Positions 34,453 to 41,798 of a DNA stretch of 61,766 bases are shown piece by piece. The notes under the pieces were generated by a model that saw nothing but the letters and a program-made list of their open reading frames with translations, did no database searches and was not told where the DNA came from. Each line of letters starts with the position of its first letter. Positions within the stretch are counted from its first letter, which is position 1. The translations under genes and the position numbers were made by a program. Origin of the DNA: a virus; the IMG/VR virus record IMGVR_UViG_3300029787_000034, positions 1 to 61,766 of that record; one strand, given 5' to 3'.

Positions 34453-35232
34453 GTGGACAACATCCGTGATATTATAATTCATGGCAACGAGGTTCCCTCT
34501 GTACCACTTGTAAATGTCACGCTGCCTAAAATTAATACTGTCAGTGTGCAGTTGCAGGGAAATAACTTTAAGATATACGAGATTATACCACCAGTAACCA
34601 GAGACTATACTGTCCCTGTAGTACTACAGGTAGGTAAACCTATCATCGACATGCCTGGTTGTGTACAATCATATGGTGATGAGAGTAAATCAAAAACTAT
34701 TCTGGATGATGATCCTGATGGGGTAAAAGTCTATTGTGATGCAGACACACCATCGTTTTCACCCATGGATTTTGTTGCAGATGATCTTGAGATGGAGCAA
34801 GAGGAATATAAACCAGACTTTAAGATAGAACCACCACCTACACCTCAACCACCTACACCAGAAACAGAGACACCTTGTATACCACCTAAGGAAAGAGATC
34901 CATTTACACTACAGTGTATAGATCCAGTGGAACCTGTGGTGGGTGAAGTGGTAGTGGAAGAACCTCTTGTAATTGCTGAATATTTACCAGAGGTTACAGC
35001 AGTAACTACTACAGCAACTATAGCTGTGGTAGCCACAGCATCAGCGTTGCTTGCTAAACCACTAGCTGATATTCTACTAAGGTTATTAAAGCCTGCTATC
35101 AAGCAAGTAGTTAACAAGGCTAAAGGAATTGTTGGAAATGGGCAGGGTCAAATCTCTGTCAGAGAAAGGATGATAGCACAAAGAGATAGGAACAAAGCGA
35201 TCAAAGATATAAAGAAATACCTTAAGAAGTAG
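34453..35232 (+). CDS. Proline-rich virion-type protein, 259 aa
   Basis: GTG start two bases after the preceding stop; the next in-frame ATG would drop about 66 residues. Beta-type N-terminal half, a Pro/Glu/Thr linker (PPPTPQPPTPETETP), a hydrophobic Ala/Val/Thr segment (VTTTATIAVVATASALLAKPLADILL) that may cross a membrane, and a basic C terminus ending KKYLKK. Its composition suggests a structural or fibre-associated protein. Confidence 0.6.
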   Translation: MDNIRDIIIHGNEVPSVPLVNVTLPKINTVSVQLQGNNFKIYEIIPPVTRDYTVPVVLQVGKPIIDMPGCVQSYGDESKSKTILDDDPDGVKVYCDADTPSFSPMDFVADDLEMEQEEYKPDFKIEPPPTPQPPTPETETPCIPPKERDPFTLQCIDPVEPVVGEVVVEEPLVIAEYLPEVTAVTTTATIAVVATASALLAKPLADILLRLLKPAIKQVVNKAKGIVGNGQGQISVRERMIAQRDRNKAIKDIKKYLKK

Positions 35233-35267
35233 GCATAAATTTTTATGACAAAATGAGGGTTTCCTGA

Positions 35268-35274
35268 CTAAATA
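35268..35274 (+). promoter_or_regulatory. Late promoter CTAAATA
   Basis: In the 120-nt gap after 35232. Predicted +1 is 35280. Together with the terminator at 35522 it delimits a ~260-nt single-gene transcript. Confidence 0.65.
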
Positions 35275-35352
35275 ATGGTAGAATTATTCGAGGAGGCTAA
35301 GATGCATCCTAACCTACTATAGTATGGTATCAACTTAACGTGGAGGTAAAAA

Positions 35353-35517
35353 ATGCACAACAGAATATCACATAACGAATTAGCACAATGGAATCACAGA
35401 GAAAAATCCCCGAACAAAACGGACGACCTAATAGATGATTACTTCGACTGTCTAATAGAATGTGATGATTCACAAAACACATGTAGAAGAGTCTGTGGAG
35501 ACCTTCTTAGAGTTTAA
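35353..35517 (+). CDS. Cys-pair microprotein, 54 aa
   Basis: ATG preceded by TGGAGGTAAAA. The C-terminal half carries two CxxxC pairs, CLIEC and CRRVC (Cys33, 37, 44, 48), in an acidic helix-like context (DDLIDDYFD). Such twin CxxxC microproteins occur in cyanobacteria as I recall, so a host origin is possible. Flanked by its own late promoter and terminator, so probably made in quantity late in infection. Confidence 0.65.
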   Translation: MHNRISHNELAQWNHREKSPNKTDDLIDDYFDCLIECDDSQNTCRRVCGDLLRV

Positions 35518-35521
35518 AAAG

Positions 35522-35544
35522 AAAGACCCCTAAGGGTCTTTTTT
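35522..35544 (+). terminator. Intrinsic terminator
   Basis: 8-bp stem AAAGACCC/GGGTCTTT with a CTAA loop and a run of six Ts. Confidence 0.9.
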
Positions 35545-35563
35545 ATTTGTCAATGTTTCCTAA

Positions 35564-35571
35564 CATAAATA
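35564..35571 (+). promoter_or_regulatory. Late promoter CATAAATA
   Basis: Predicted +1 is 35577, at the start of the Shine-Dalgarno AGGAGG that serves the ATG at 35592. This decides the start of the next gene. Confidence 0.65.
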
Positions 35572-35591
35572 TGTTACAGGAGGCTAAGACA

Positions 35592-35768
35592 ATGATTAAG
35601 TTTACATGGGAACGACCAGAGGTTCCAGAATACGATCCAGACATACATTCACCAGAGAGGGTGTTCGCTTTCCTGTGTTACCGTGGTGTCCATTACGCTA
35701 AGTGGGTCTATCTAGAGGTCAACTTTAACGGTACAACTCTATGGCAGTTCGGTGATCCTAAGGATTAG
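35592..35768 (+). CDS. Hypothetical protein, 58 aa
   Basis: The ATG with AGGAGG at 8-nt spacing is chosen over in-frame ATGs at 35553 and 35571, which lie at or before the predicted transcription start. Trp- and Tyr-rich compact protein (FLCYRGVHYAKWVYLEVNF). It converges with the minus-strand gene, overlapping it by 11 nt. Confidence 0.6.
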   Translation: MIKFTWERPEVPEYDPDIHSPERVFAFLCYRGVHYAKWVYLEVNFNGTTLWQFGDPKD

Positions 35769-36579
35769 TGTTGCCAATAGATATAGGTTCGAAGATGAAA
35801 TTCTCATTCTCACCTGTAGTTTCACGTTTAATTAATTTACTATTACCATTTTCATCATACTCAAACGTTGATACTTCTCGTGCGTTTGTCTTGATGGAGA
35901 TGGTTTTTGATTTGACTGTCTTATTACCATTAGCATCTACCTCATAGGTAGTTGTCTCTTCTGGATCTAAGTTAATAAAACTATTGTTGTTGATACTATG
36001 TGTGTGTTGTGAGTTGGAAGTTACGTTAGCAACCTCTACATCAGCACATACAGATGCATATTGAGTACCTTCCTTAAATGATATCCCAGCTTTAAATAAT
36101 TCACCACAATTTTTGAGACGAGCGATCTCGAAGTCTAATCTTTTGTTAGCTAGTATCTGTTGTTGCAGTGCTATCTGTGTATTAAATGCATTCTTACATC
36201 CTTTCTGTAGTTGTCTGTCTAGTGGTACTGATATGGTTGCACTTAACCCAAGGGAAACGTTGGTGTTATTCTTCTGACCAGTACGAGTAGGGATGTAGTA
36301 TAGAACTTCACCTGGATTGTCAGGTATACCATCATCATTATTGTCAGCGTTGTTGTAGACAGGATCATTATACATCAACTCAAACGGGTGCTGCTCGCTG
36401 AGACTTCCTGTAAGGAACGGAGTGATATTGAGGGTAGGTCCTTGACATGATATACCACCACCATACTGGTTGTTTATATAAGGACCTTGTAAAACCTGTA
36501 TAGCTTGATTGGTCACTGAGCCAGAAGAATTGGCGATGGGATTAGCAGTCGCAGAGACACCACCTACGTCCGTAGCCAT
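35758..36579 (-). CDS. Exported protein with Ca-binding-like repeat, start uncertain
   Basis: Minus strand. From ATG 36579 the product is 273 residues (MATDVGGVSATANPI). The frame is open to 36897 and the codons just upstream encode a good signal peptide (KYLLPVVAILTCSPAMA), but no ATG, GTG or TTG occurs there in frame until 36897, inside the next gene's region. NNADNNDDGIPDN resembles a thrombospondin-type calcium loop. Conserved blocks (IQVLQGPYINNQYGGGISCQGPTLNITPFLTG) suggest a secreted or surface structural protein; the C terminus is beta-rich. Confidence 0.65.
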   Translation of the reverse strand: MATDVGGVSATANPIANSSGSVTNQAIQVLQGPYINNQYGGGISCQGPTLNITPFLTGSLSEQHPFELMYNDPVYNNADNNDDGIPDNPGEVLYYIPTRTGQKNNTNVSLGLSATISVPLDRQLQKGCKNAFNTQIALQQQILANKRLDFEIARLKNCGELFKAGISFKEGTQYASVCADVEVANVTSNSQHTHSINNNSFINLDPEETTTYEVDANGNKTVKSKTISIKTNAREVSTFEYDENGNSKLIKRETTGENENFIFEPISIGNTNP

Positions 36580-36605
36580 AGCTGGTGAACATGTTAATAT
36601 CGCTA

Positions 36606-37052
36606 CTACTGGGAGAAGATACTTGTGGTATCTGTTACGCTTGTTATATTTGTTGTTCTCTGAATTATTGTTTGGTTGCTGATTCCAGGTCCTTGGTATG
36701 AGGAAGTCATTTGGAACGCTGCTCCTGGCGTGGTTAGAGTGTAGTTTCCTGTGTTGGAAAGGTCTAAACCACTTGTAACCTGACCTGTGGTTCCTGTCGA
36801 TCCCAGTAGGTCTATGTTTGTGTTGCTTGTCACTGCATCGGGTAGTATGCTTGATCCATCGTGCTGAATCCCTGTGCCCGTCACCGAAAATTGCCATCCT
36901 GTGTTATAATCAATCGAATTTATGGTCTCCGTCACCGTGGAAGTCGTTTCCGTGTGAGATGTCATCGAGCCCTGAGTAAAATTCGGGACCACGGGTACCG
37001 CCATTGCTGACGGGACACCACACATAGCTAAGAGTACGAGTAATTTTTTCAT
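36606..37052 (-). CDS. Secreted Thr/Ser-rich protein, 148 aa
   Basis: Minus strand. ATG 37052 (ATAGGTG just before) rather than the GTG one codon earlier. Clear signal peptide MKKLLVLLAMCGVPSAMA with cleavage after AMA. The mature part is low-complexity and beta-prone (TSHTETTSTVTETINSIDY). Similar in style to the neighbouring gene at 37075, possibly a paralogue. Its end overlaps the signal-peptide-like frame of the next gene. Confidence 0.7.
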   Translation of the reverse strand: MKKLLVLLAMCGVPSAMAVPVVPNFTQGSMTSHTETTSTVTETINSIDYNTGWQFSVTGTGIQHDGSSILPDAVTSNTNIDLLGSTGTTGQVTSGLDLSNTGNYTLTTPGAAFQMTSSYQGPGISNQTIIQRTTNITSVTDTTSIFSQ

Positions 37053-37074
37053 CACCTATAATTATATAGTAGGT

Positions 37075-37590
37075 TTAGTGAGCCACGACCTCAGACACAA
37101 ATTGTCCAGTCGCTGAAGTACCAGCTCCACCAGCTGTTATTGTGGAAACTCCTCCTGAGGTTATAGTTCCTGCAAGGGTTCCTGCGACTCCACCAGATTG
37201 GACAGTTGTTATTCCATAAGCGGGCATGTCAGCTACGACACCTGCTGTTACGTCAACACCAGTACCGATAGGATTTACTACGTCACCTTGAGTCCAAGTT
37301 TCACTAAAACTGAATGCTGAGCCTGCAGTATTAATATCATATGAACCAACGTCTAGTGTTGCTGCAGCAGTTGCTGTACCTGCAGTCAACGTACCTAAGT
37401 GTCCATCAGTAGCTAACTTGATGTTGCTACCAGACACACTATATGTTGATCCGATTCTTGTTCCTACAGTTGCTGCACCGTCCACACTAAGTTGTGTTGA
37501 TGTGGATAATCTATGGGTCAGATCTGCTTTTGCACTATTGGCTCCAGTTAATAGGAACCCCATGGCGATAAGGAAGAGATACCTTTTCAT
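37075..37590 (-). CDS. Secreted Gly/Thr-rich protein, 171 aa
   Basis: Minus strand, ATG 37590 (TTG 37602 rejected). Signal peptide MKRYLFLIAMGFLLTGANSAKA. The mature protein is Gly/Ala/Thr-rich with repetitive beta-like segments (GTLTAGTATAAATLDVGSYDI), as in fibres or surface layers. First gene of the minus-strand block, with its own late promoter 28 nt upstream. Confidence 0.7.
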   Translation of the reverse strand: MKRYLFLIAMGFLLTGANSAKADLTHRLSTSTQLSVDGAATVGTRIGSTYSVSGSNIKLATDGHLGTLTAGTATAAATLDVGSYDINTAGSAFSFSETWTQGDVVNPIGTGVDVTAGVVADMPAYGITTVQSGGVAGTLAGTITSGGVSTITAGGAGTSATGQFVSEVVAH

Positions 37591-37617
37591 TGTTTCTACC
37601 AAAAGTTTTACTAGCTC

Positions 37618-37624
37618 TATTTAG
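37618..37624 (-). promoter_or_regulatory. Minus-strand late promoter CTAAATA
   Basis: Reads TATTTAG on the + strand. Predicted +1 is 37612, giving a 22-nt leader to ATG 37590. Shows that the minus-strand block is late-transcribed on its own. Confidence 0.65.
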
Positions 37625-37689
37625 TAATAATATTACTGTTCACCAGGTACATATACGGATAGCACTACCCATGGTGGTTGACACATGTG

Positions 37690-37697
37690 GTTAAATA
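37690..37697 (+). promoter_or_regulatory. Possible late promoter GTTAAATA for hsp20
   Basis: Poorer match. A TTGACA hexamer at 37678-37683 is nearby but has no -10 at the right spacing. Confidence 0.35.
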
Positions 37698-37700
37698 GTA

Positions 37701-37719
37701 GTGTTGCCTTCGGGGACAC
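37701..37719 (+). promoter_or_regulatory. cUUCGg tetraloop hairpin upstream of hsp20
   Basis: GTGTT(G)CC pairs with GGGACAC around a TTCG loop closed by C-G, with one bulge and one wobble. No T run, so it is not a terminator. It could stabilise the hsp20 leader. Confidence 0.45.
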
Positions 37720-37749
37720 CAAATTACACTCGCTTATTTAAGGAGAACT

Positions 37750-38199
37750 ATGACTAACATACAGAGGTATCGTGCGTCTGACCTACCAGAACTGTTTGAG
37801 AAGATCAGTCAGAACGCAATAGGTATGGACAATTACTTTGATCGTTTCTTTGATCTTAGTGCAGGAAAACCAACCTACCCACCTTATAACCTAGTAAATG
37901 TTTCGAATCATGAATCAAGATTGGAAATTGCATTAGCAGGTTTTAAGAAAAATGAAATAAAAGTTTACACAGAGTACGGTAAACTATATGTAGAAGGTAA
38001 TGTTGTTAAGAATAATGACAAAACACCTGAAGAAAACTTCGAGTTCCTACACAGAGGTCTCGCTAAGAGAAGTTTTACAAGAACATGGAGTCTAGCAGAT
38101 GATGTAGAGATACAACATGTAGACTATGACAATGGTCTTTTGACAGTGTTACTAGGAAAAATTATTCCAGAACACCACGCTCGAAAGGATTATTTGTAA
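37750..38199 (+). CDS. hsp20: Small heat shock protein (Hsp20)
   Basis: 149 residues. Alpha-crystallin domain spans roughly residues 47-135: PPYNLVNVSNHESRLEIALAGFKKNEIKVYTEYGKLYVEG is the beta-sandwich start and GLAKRSFTRTWSLADDVEI...DNGLLTVLLGKIIPE the core ending in the I-P-E type motif. ATP-independent holdase; common in cyanomyoviruses. AAGGAGA precedes the ATG and a strong terminator follows. Confidence 0.93.
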   Translation: MTNIQRYRASDLPELFEKISQNAIGMDNYFDRFFDLSAGKPTYPPYNLVNVSNHESRLEIALAGFKKNEIKVYTEYGKLYVEGNVVKNNDKTPEENFEFLHRGLAKRSFTRTWSLADDVEIQHVDYDNGLLTVLLGKIIPEHHARKDYL

Positions 38200-38205
38200 A
38201 TCAAC

Positions 38206-38230
38206 AAGACCCCCCATGGGGTCTTTTTTA
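38206..38230 (+). terminator. Intrinsic terminator after hsp20
   Basis: 8-bp stem AAGACCCC/GGGGTCTT with a CCAT loop and six Ts. Confidence 0.9.
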
Positions 38231-38248
38231 TGCTAATATATAAGGTAT

Positions 38249-40957
38249 ATGACAGACTTTATTAGCAGACATATCGGTCCATCTGAGGATCAGCAGACTC
38301 AAATGTTAAATGACTTGGGTCTTTCTAGTCTTGATGAACTAGTACGAAAGGTTGTACCAGACTCTATACTCCTAAGGGGTAAGAGTAACCTACCAGAACC
38401 ATGCACTGAGCATGAAGCACTGGAAGAACTGAAACGAATAGCGAAATGTAATATCAATAGAAGAACACTTATAGGTCAAGGATACTATGGAACCATCTGT
38501 CCTCCAGTTATACAGAGAAATGTTCTTGAGAATCCAGCTTGGTACACATCTTATACTCCATATCAGGCAGAGATATCTCAAGGAAGACTAGAAGCATTAT
38601 TTAATTATCAGACTCTAATCACAGAGTTGACTGGATTACCTGTTGCTAATGCATCATTGTTAGATGAAGGAACTGCAGCAGCAGAAGCAATGATAATGGC
38701 ACATGGTACTGGTGAAAAGAAAGGATTTCTAGTAGATAGTAATATATTTCCACAGACATTAGAGGTACTAAAGACTAGAGCAACACCATTAGGTATCAAT
38801 ATAATCAAACTAGATTTAGAAGACACCATACCACTCTGTGACTTCGAAGATTCCTTTGGTGTACTGGTACAGATGCCTAACAATCTAGGTAACATCAGAC
38901 CTTGTAATGGTTTGTTGAGATGTGCTGAGGTTTACAAGTGTATGAAGATTGCTATTGTAGATCCTCTAGCACAGGTGTTGATGCAACCTGTAGGAGAGAT
39001 GGGATTTGATATTGCTGTAGGTAGTATGCAGAGGTTTGGTATACCTATGGGTTTTGGAGGACCTCATGCAGCATTCTTTGCAACCACTGAGAAATATAAA
39101 CGAAAGATTCCTGGCAGAATTGTAGGACAGTCTCTAGACTCCCAAGGTAATAAAGCACTACGACTAGCATTACAGACAAGGGAACAACACATAAGACGAG
39201 ACAAAGCAACGTCCAATATATGCACTGCTCAAGCACTCCTCGCAAATATGGCAGGTTTTTACGCTGCTTATCACGGTTCGGAAGGTCTGACAAAAATATC
39301 AAATAGAATATTGGGATATAGACAAACGTTAATACAAGCATTAAAGTGGTGTGGTTTCGAGGTTGATGATAGTGAGGGGTTTGATACGGTTAGGTGGAAG
39401 ACCTCACGTATAGTTGATGATATTAATATAAGGTATATTGATGGGTATGCATTAGTATCGTTAGATGAACTAACAACTTACGATGAACTCAATAAAATTA
39501 TTGCTTCGCAAACAGATTTCTCTGCAGATAAAAACACTATAGAGCATGTAGCGAAGGGAGTCAAGGACTACTTCTGGTTGGGTACACCTAGAAGAACTAA
39601 ACCATGGTTACAACAAGAAGTATTTAACAAGTATCATAGTGAAACTGATATGATGAGGTACATGTATGAGTTAGTCTCTAAAGATTTCTCATTAGTAAAT
39701 GGAATGATGCCACTTGGTAGTTGTACTATGAAACTAAACTCAGCATCAGAACTAATGCCATTGAGTTGGGACAAGATGAATATACATCCCTTCGTTCCTA
39801 CAGGACAGGTGTATGGTTACACTAAGATTATGAATGATCTAGAGAAATGGTTATGTGATATCACAGGATTTCATTCGGTAACGTTACAACCTAACGCAGG
39901 TTCACAGGGTGAGTATGCAGGACTCTTAGCGATCAGAGAGTATCACATGAGTAGAAATGAAAAACGTTATGTGGTTCTGGTACCAGAGAGTGCACATGGA
40001 ACTAACCCTGCTAGTGTCGTCATGGCAGGTATGAAAGTTGTAACTGTCAAGTGTGATGAGAATGGTAACATAGACATGGCAGACCTAGAGAAGAAAGCAA
40101 TCATGAATACCTTTGAGTTGGCAGCGATCATGATTACATACCCTTCCACTCATGGTGTATTTGAGTCAACCATACGTCAGATATGTAAGATAGTCCATGA
40201 CAATGGTGGTCAAGTATATCTTGATGGTGCGAATCTAAATGCACAAGTTTGTCTAGCAAAACCAGGTGAGTATGGTGCTGATGTAATGCATATGAATCTA
40301 CATAAAACTTTCTGCATCCCTCATGGTGGTGGAGGACCAGGTGTAGGACCTGTTGGTGTTGCAGAACACCTAGCACCATTTGTAGATCAAAGAGTATCAG
40401 CAGCAGAACAAGGTAGTGCATCTATACTTGTCATTAGTTGGATGTACATACGTATGATGGGTGAACAAGGATTACGTAAAGCATCTGAGGTTGCATTGCT
40501 CAATGCTAATTGGTTAGCGAAGAAGATAGAACCATTTTTTAACGTATTATATAAAGGAGAGAATGATCTAGTAGCACATGAATGTATCTTTGACTGTCGT
40601 GGGTTGCCAGTAACAGCAGAAGACATAGCGAAGAGACTGATGGACTATGGGTTCCATGCTCCCACACTATCATGGCCAGTGTTAGGAACTATGATGGTAG
40701 AACCTACAGAGTCAGAGTCACTAGATGAGTTGCAAAGATTTGTAGATGCTATGGAGAGTATCCGACATGAGATATTCACGAAGAAAGAACTGCTAAAGAA
40801 TGCTCCACACACTGCAGAGATGTTATGTGGTAAGTGGGACTATCCTTACAGTCGTGAGGCAGCATGCTACCCTGCAAAGGGTAGGAAGTTCTGGCCAGCA
40901 GTCAGTAGAATAGATAACGTAACTGGTGATCGTAACTTGATTTGTGCATGTAGTTGA
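38249..40957 (+). CDS. gcvP: Glycine dehydrogenase (decarboxylating), P protein
   Basis: 902-residue PLP enzyme of the glycine cleavage system: decarboxylates glycine and passes the aminomethyl group to the lipoyl H protein. Both halves are complete: FISRHIGPSEDQ at the start, then ANASLLDEGTAAAEAM, GFGGPHAAFFAT, and in the second half LGSCTMKLNSASEL, LQPNAGSQGEYAGLL, YPSTHGVF and HMNLHKTFCIPHGGGGPGVGPVGV with the PLP lysine at residue 686. Slightly short of cellular GcvP (about 950-980). No gcvT, gcvH or lpd in the window, so it must work with host partners. It stands alone between two terminators. Confidence 0.96.
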   Translation: MTDFISRHIGPSEDQQTQMLNDLGLSSLDELVRKVVPDSILLRGKSNLPEPCTEHEALEELKRIAKCNINRRTLIGQGYYGTICPPVIQRNVLENPAWYTSYTPYQAEISQGRLEALFNYQTLITELTGLPVANASLLDEGTAAAEAMIMAHGTGEKKGFLVDSNIFPQTLEVLKTRATPLGINIIKLDLEDTIPLCDFEDSFGVLVQMPNNLGNIRPCNGLLRCAEVYKCMKIAIVDPLAQVLMQPVGEMGFDIAVGSMQRFGIPMGFGGPHAAFFATTEKYKRKIPGRIVGQSLDSQGNKALRLALQTREQHIRRDKATSNICTAQALLANMAGFYAAYHGSEGLTKISNRILGYRQTLIQALKWCGFEVDDSEGFDTVRWKTSRIVDDINIRYIDGYALVSLDELTTYDELNKIIASQTDFSADKNTIEHVAKGVKDYFWLGTPRRTKPWLQQEVFNKYHSETDMMRYMYELVSKDFSLVNGMMPLGSCTMKLNSASELMPLSWDKMNIHPFVPTGQVYGYTKIMNDLEKWLCDITGFHSVTLQPNAGSQGEYAGLLAIREYHMSRNEKRYVVLVPESAHGTNPASVVMAGMKVVTVKCDENGNIDMADLEKKAIMNTFELAAIMITYPSTHGVFESTIRQICKIVHDNGGQVYLDGANLNAQVCLAKPGEYGADVMHMNLHKTFCIPHGGGGPGVGPVGVAEHLAPFVDQRVSAAEQGSASILVISWMYIRMMGEQGLRKASEVALLNANWLAKKIEPFFNVLYKGENDLVAHECIFDCRGLPVTAEDIAKRLMDYGFHAPTLSWPVLGTMMVEPTESESLDELQRFVDAMESIRHEIFTKKELLKNAPHTAEMLCGKWDYPYSREAACYPAKGRKFWPAVSRIDNVTGDRNLICACS

Positions 40958-40981
40958 CAGGTCGGAAAACCATGCTATAAT
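40954..40981 (+). promoter_or_regulatory. Strong sigma70-type early promoter
   Basis: TTGACA (40954-40959, overlapping the gcvP stop), 16-nt spacer, extended -10 TGC-TATAAT (40976-40981). Drives the operon leading to DNA polymerase. Predicted +1 is about 40988. Confidence 0.85.
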
Positions 40982-41016
40982 AATGGAGTGAATCACCCTA
41001 TATAATGTAACAACCG

Positions 41017-41042
41017 AAGAGTCTCCATGGGGGACTCTTTTT
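41017..41042 (+). terminator. Terminator/attenuator in the early leader
   Basis: 10-bp stem (AAGAGTCTCC with GGGGGACTCTT, one G-U) and five Ts, lying about 30 nt downstream of the early promoter's +1 and before its first gene. It either ends gcvP transcripts, attenuates the polymerase operon, or both. Confidence 0.8.
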
Positions 41043-41055
41043 GTTTGGAGAACAA

Positions 41056-41298
41056 ATGAACATGTATGTAAACTTGTGTCCTGCCCACTCTAAGAAGGCA
41101 GAGTCACTAACAGTGGATATTCCATCTGATCAGATGGAAACTTTTATGCAGATGGTTCACATTCTTTCAGAAGAAAAGAACATATCTGCTCGGAGATCAT
41201 TTACTGATCTCGTCAAGTACACCTTTAATGAACTAATGGAGACGGACTATGAGCGAAAGGGTCGTAAGAATGCAAAACGGAGAGGACGTTATAGCTGA
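41056..41298 (+). CDS. Hypothetical basic protein, 80 aa
   Basis: First gene after the early promoter and hairpin. TTGGAGAAC precedes ATG 41056 (an in-frame ATG at 41062 is also possible). Helical (QMETFMQMVHILSEEKN, ARRSFTDLVKYTFNEL), with a basic tail RKGRKNAKRRGR that suggests nucleic-acid binding. Overlaps the next gene by 50 nt. Confidence 0.6.
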   Translation: MNMYVNLCPAHSKKAESLTVDIPSDQMETFMQMVHILSEEKNISARRSFTDLVKYTFNELMETDYERKGRKNAKRRGRYS

Positions 41299-41587
41299 CG
41301 TTAAGGAGATGCGTAATCCTGAGGGACAACCAATAGCATATAAATTGGACTTTCCCTATGCGTTAACTATGAAACCTACCAAGGAGTTATTATTTGAGAA
41401 CACAGAACACATAGAAATGGATGAGATTGATATAGAATTTCAGACATATGTTCCTCTCTCAAAAAACTCATACATCTATCTACCGATACCATCAGTAGCA
41501 TTGATCTATGAACCACATGATAATCTCTTATCAAAATACAAAGAACTATTAGAAGACAATGCTAAAGATACTGATCCTCAAGACTGA
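41249..41587 (+). CDS. Hypothetical protein with possible Sm-like barrel
   Basis: 112 residues. VVRMQNGEDVIADVKEM...IAYKLDFPYALTM has the strand-GE-strand pattern also seen in the protein at 17283. The later part (YVPLSKNSYIYLPIPSVALIYEP) reads like additional barrel strands. Function unknown; conserved placement just upstream of gene 43. The fold is inferred. Confidence 0.6.
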   Translation: MSERVVRMQNGEDVIADVKEMRNPEGQPIAYKLDFPYALTMKPTKELLFENTEHIEMDEIDIEFQTYVPLSKNSYIYLPIPSVALIYEPHDNLLSKYKELLEDNAKDTDPQD

Positions 41588-41798
41588 TCCCAACATCTAC
41601 CTGATGGGTACGATGACTGAATTGGATGAAGAACCAAGCATTCTAATAGAAGAGTGTGTCCAGATAGTAGATGGAGAACTAATAAAGTATCCTTTATACA
41701 CTGATCAACGTGATCTATTCATGAACTATGAAAATGTATTCACGATACTTGATCCATCTGCTGACATGAAAACCAAATACGCAGCGATCAACGCATAA
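41559..41798 (+). CDS. Hypothetical protein upstream of gp43, 79 aa
   Basis: Starts within the preceding gene (29-nt overlap) and ends at a one-base overlap with the polymerase ATG. Contains PNIYLMGTMTELDEEPSILIEECVQI, possibly a third small barrel protein. Coupling to gene 43 suggests co-expression with polymerase. Confidence 0.6.
   Translation: MLKILILKTDPNIYLMGTMTELDEEPSILIEECVQIVDGELIKYPLYTDQRDLFMNYENVFTILDPSADMKTKYAAINA

Noticed and set aside
36606-36680. Programmed -1 frameshift joining the two minus-strand genes
   Set aside because: The frames are related by -1, but no X XXY YYZ slippery heptamer is present in the overlap and each gene has its own signal-peptide-like segment.
36580-36897. 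N-terminal extension of the minus-strand gene ending at 35758
   Set aside because: The extension from ATG 36897 is the shadow of the gene at 36606-37052; its composition (RDSARWIKHTTRC) is not protein-like. Only the last part resembles a signal peptide, reported as a finding.
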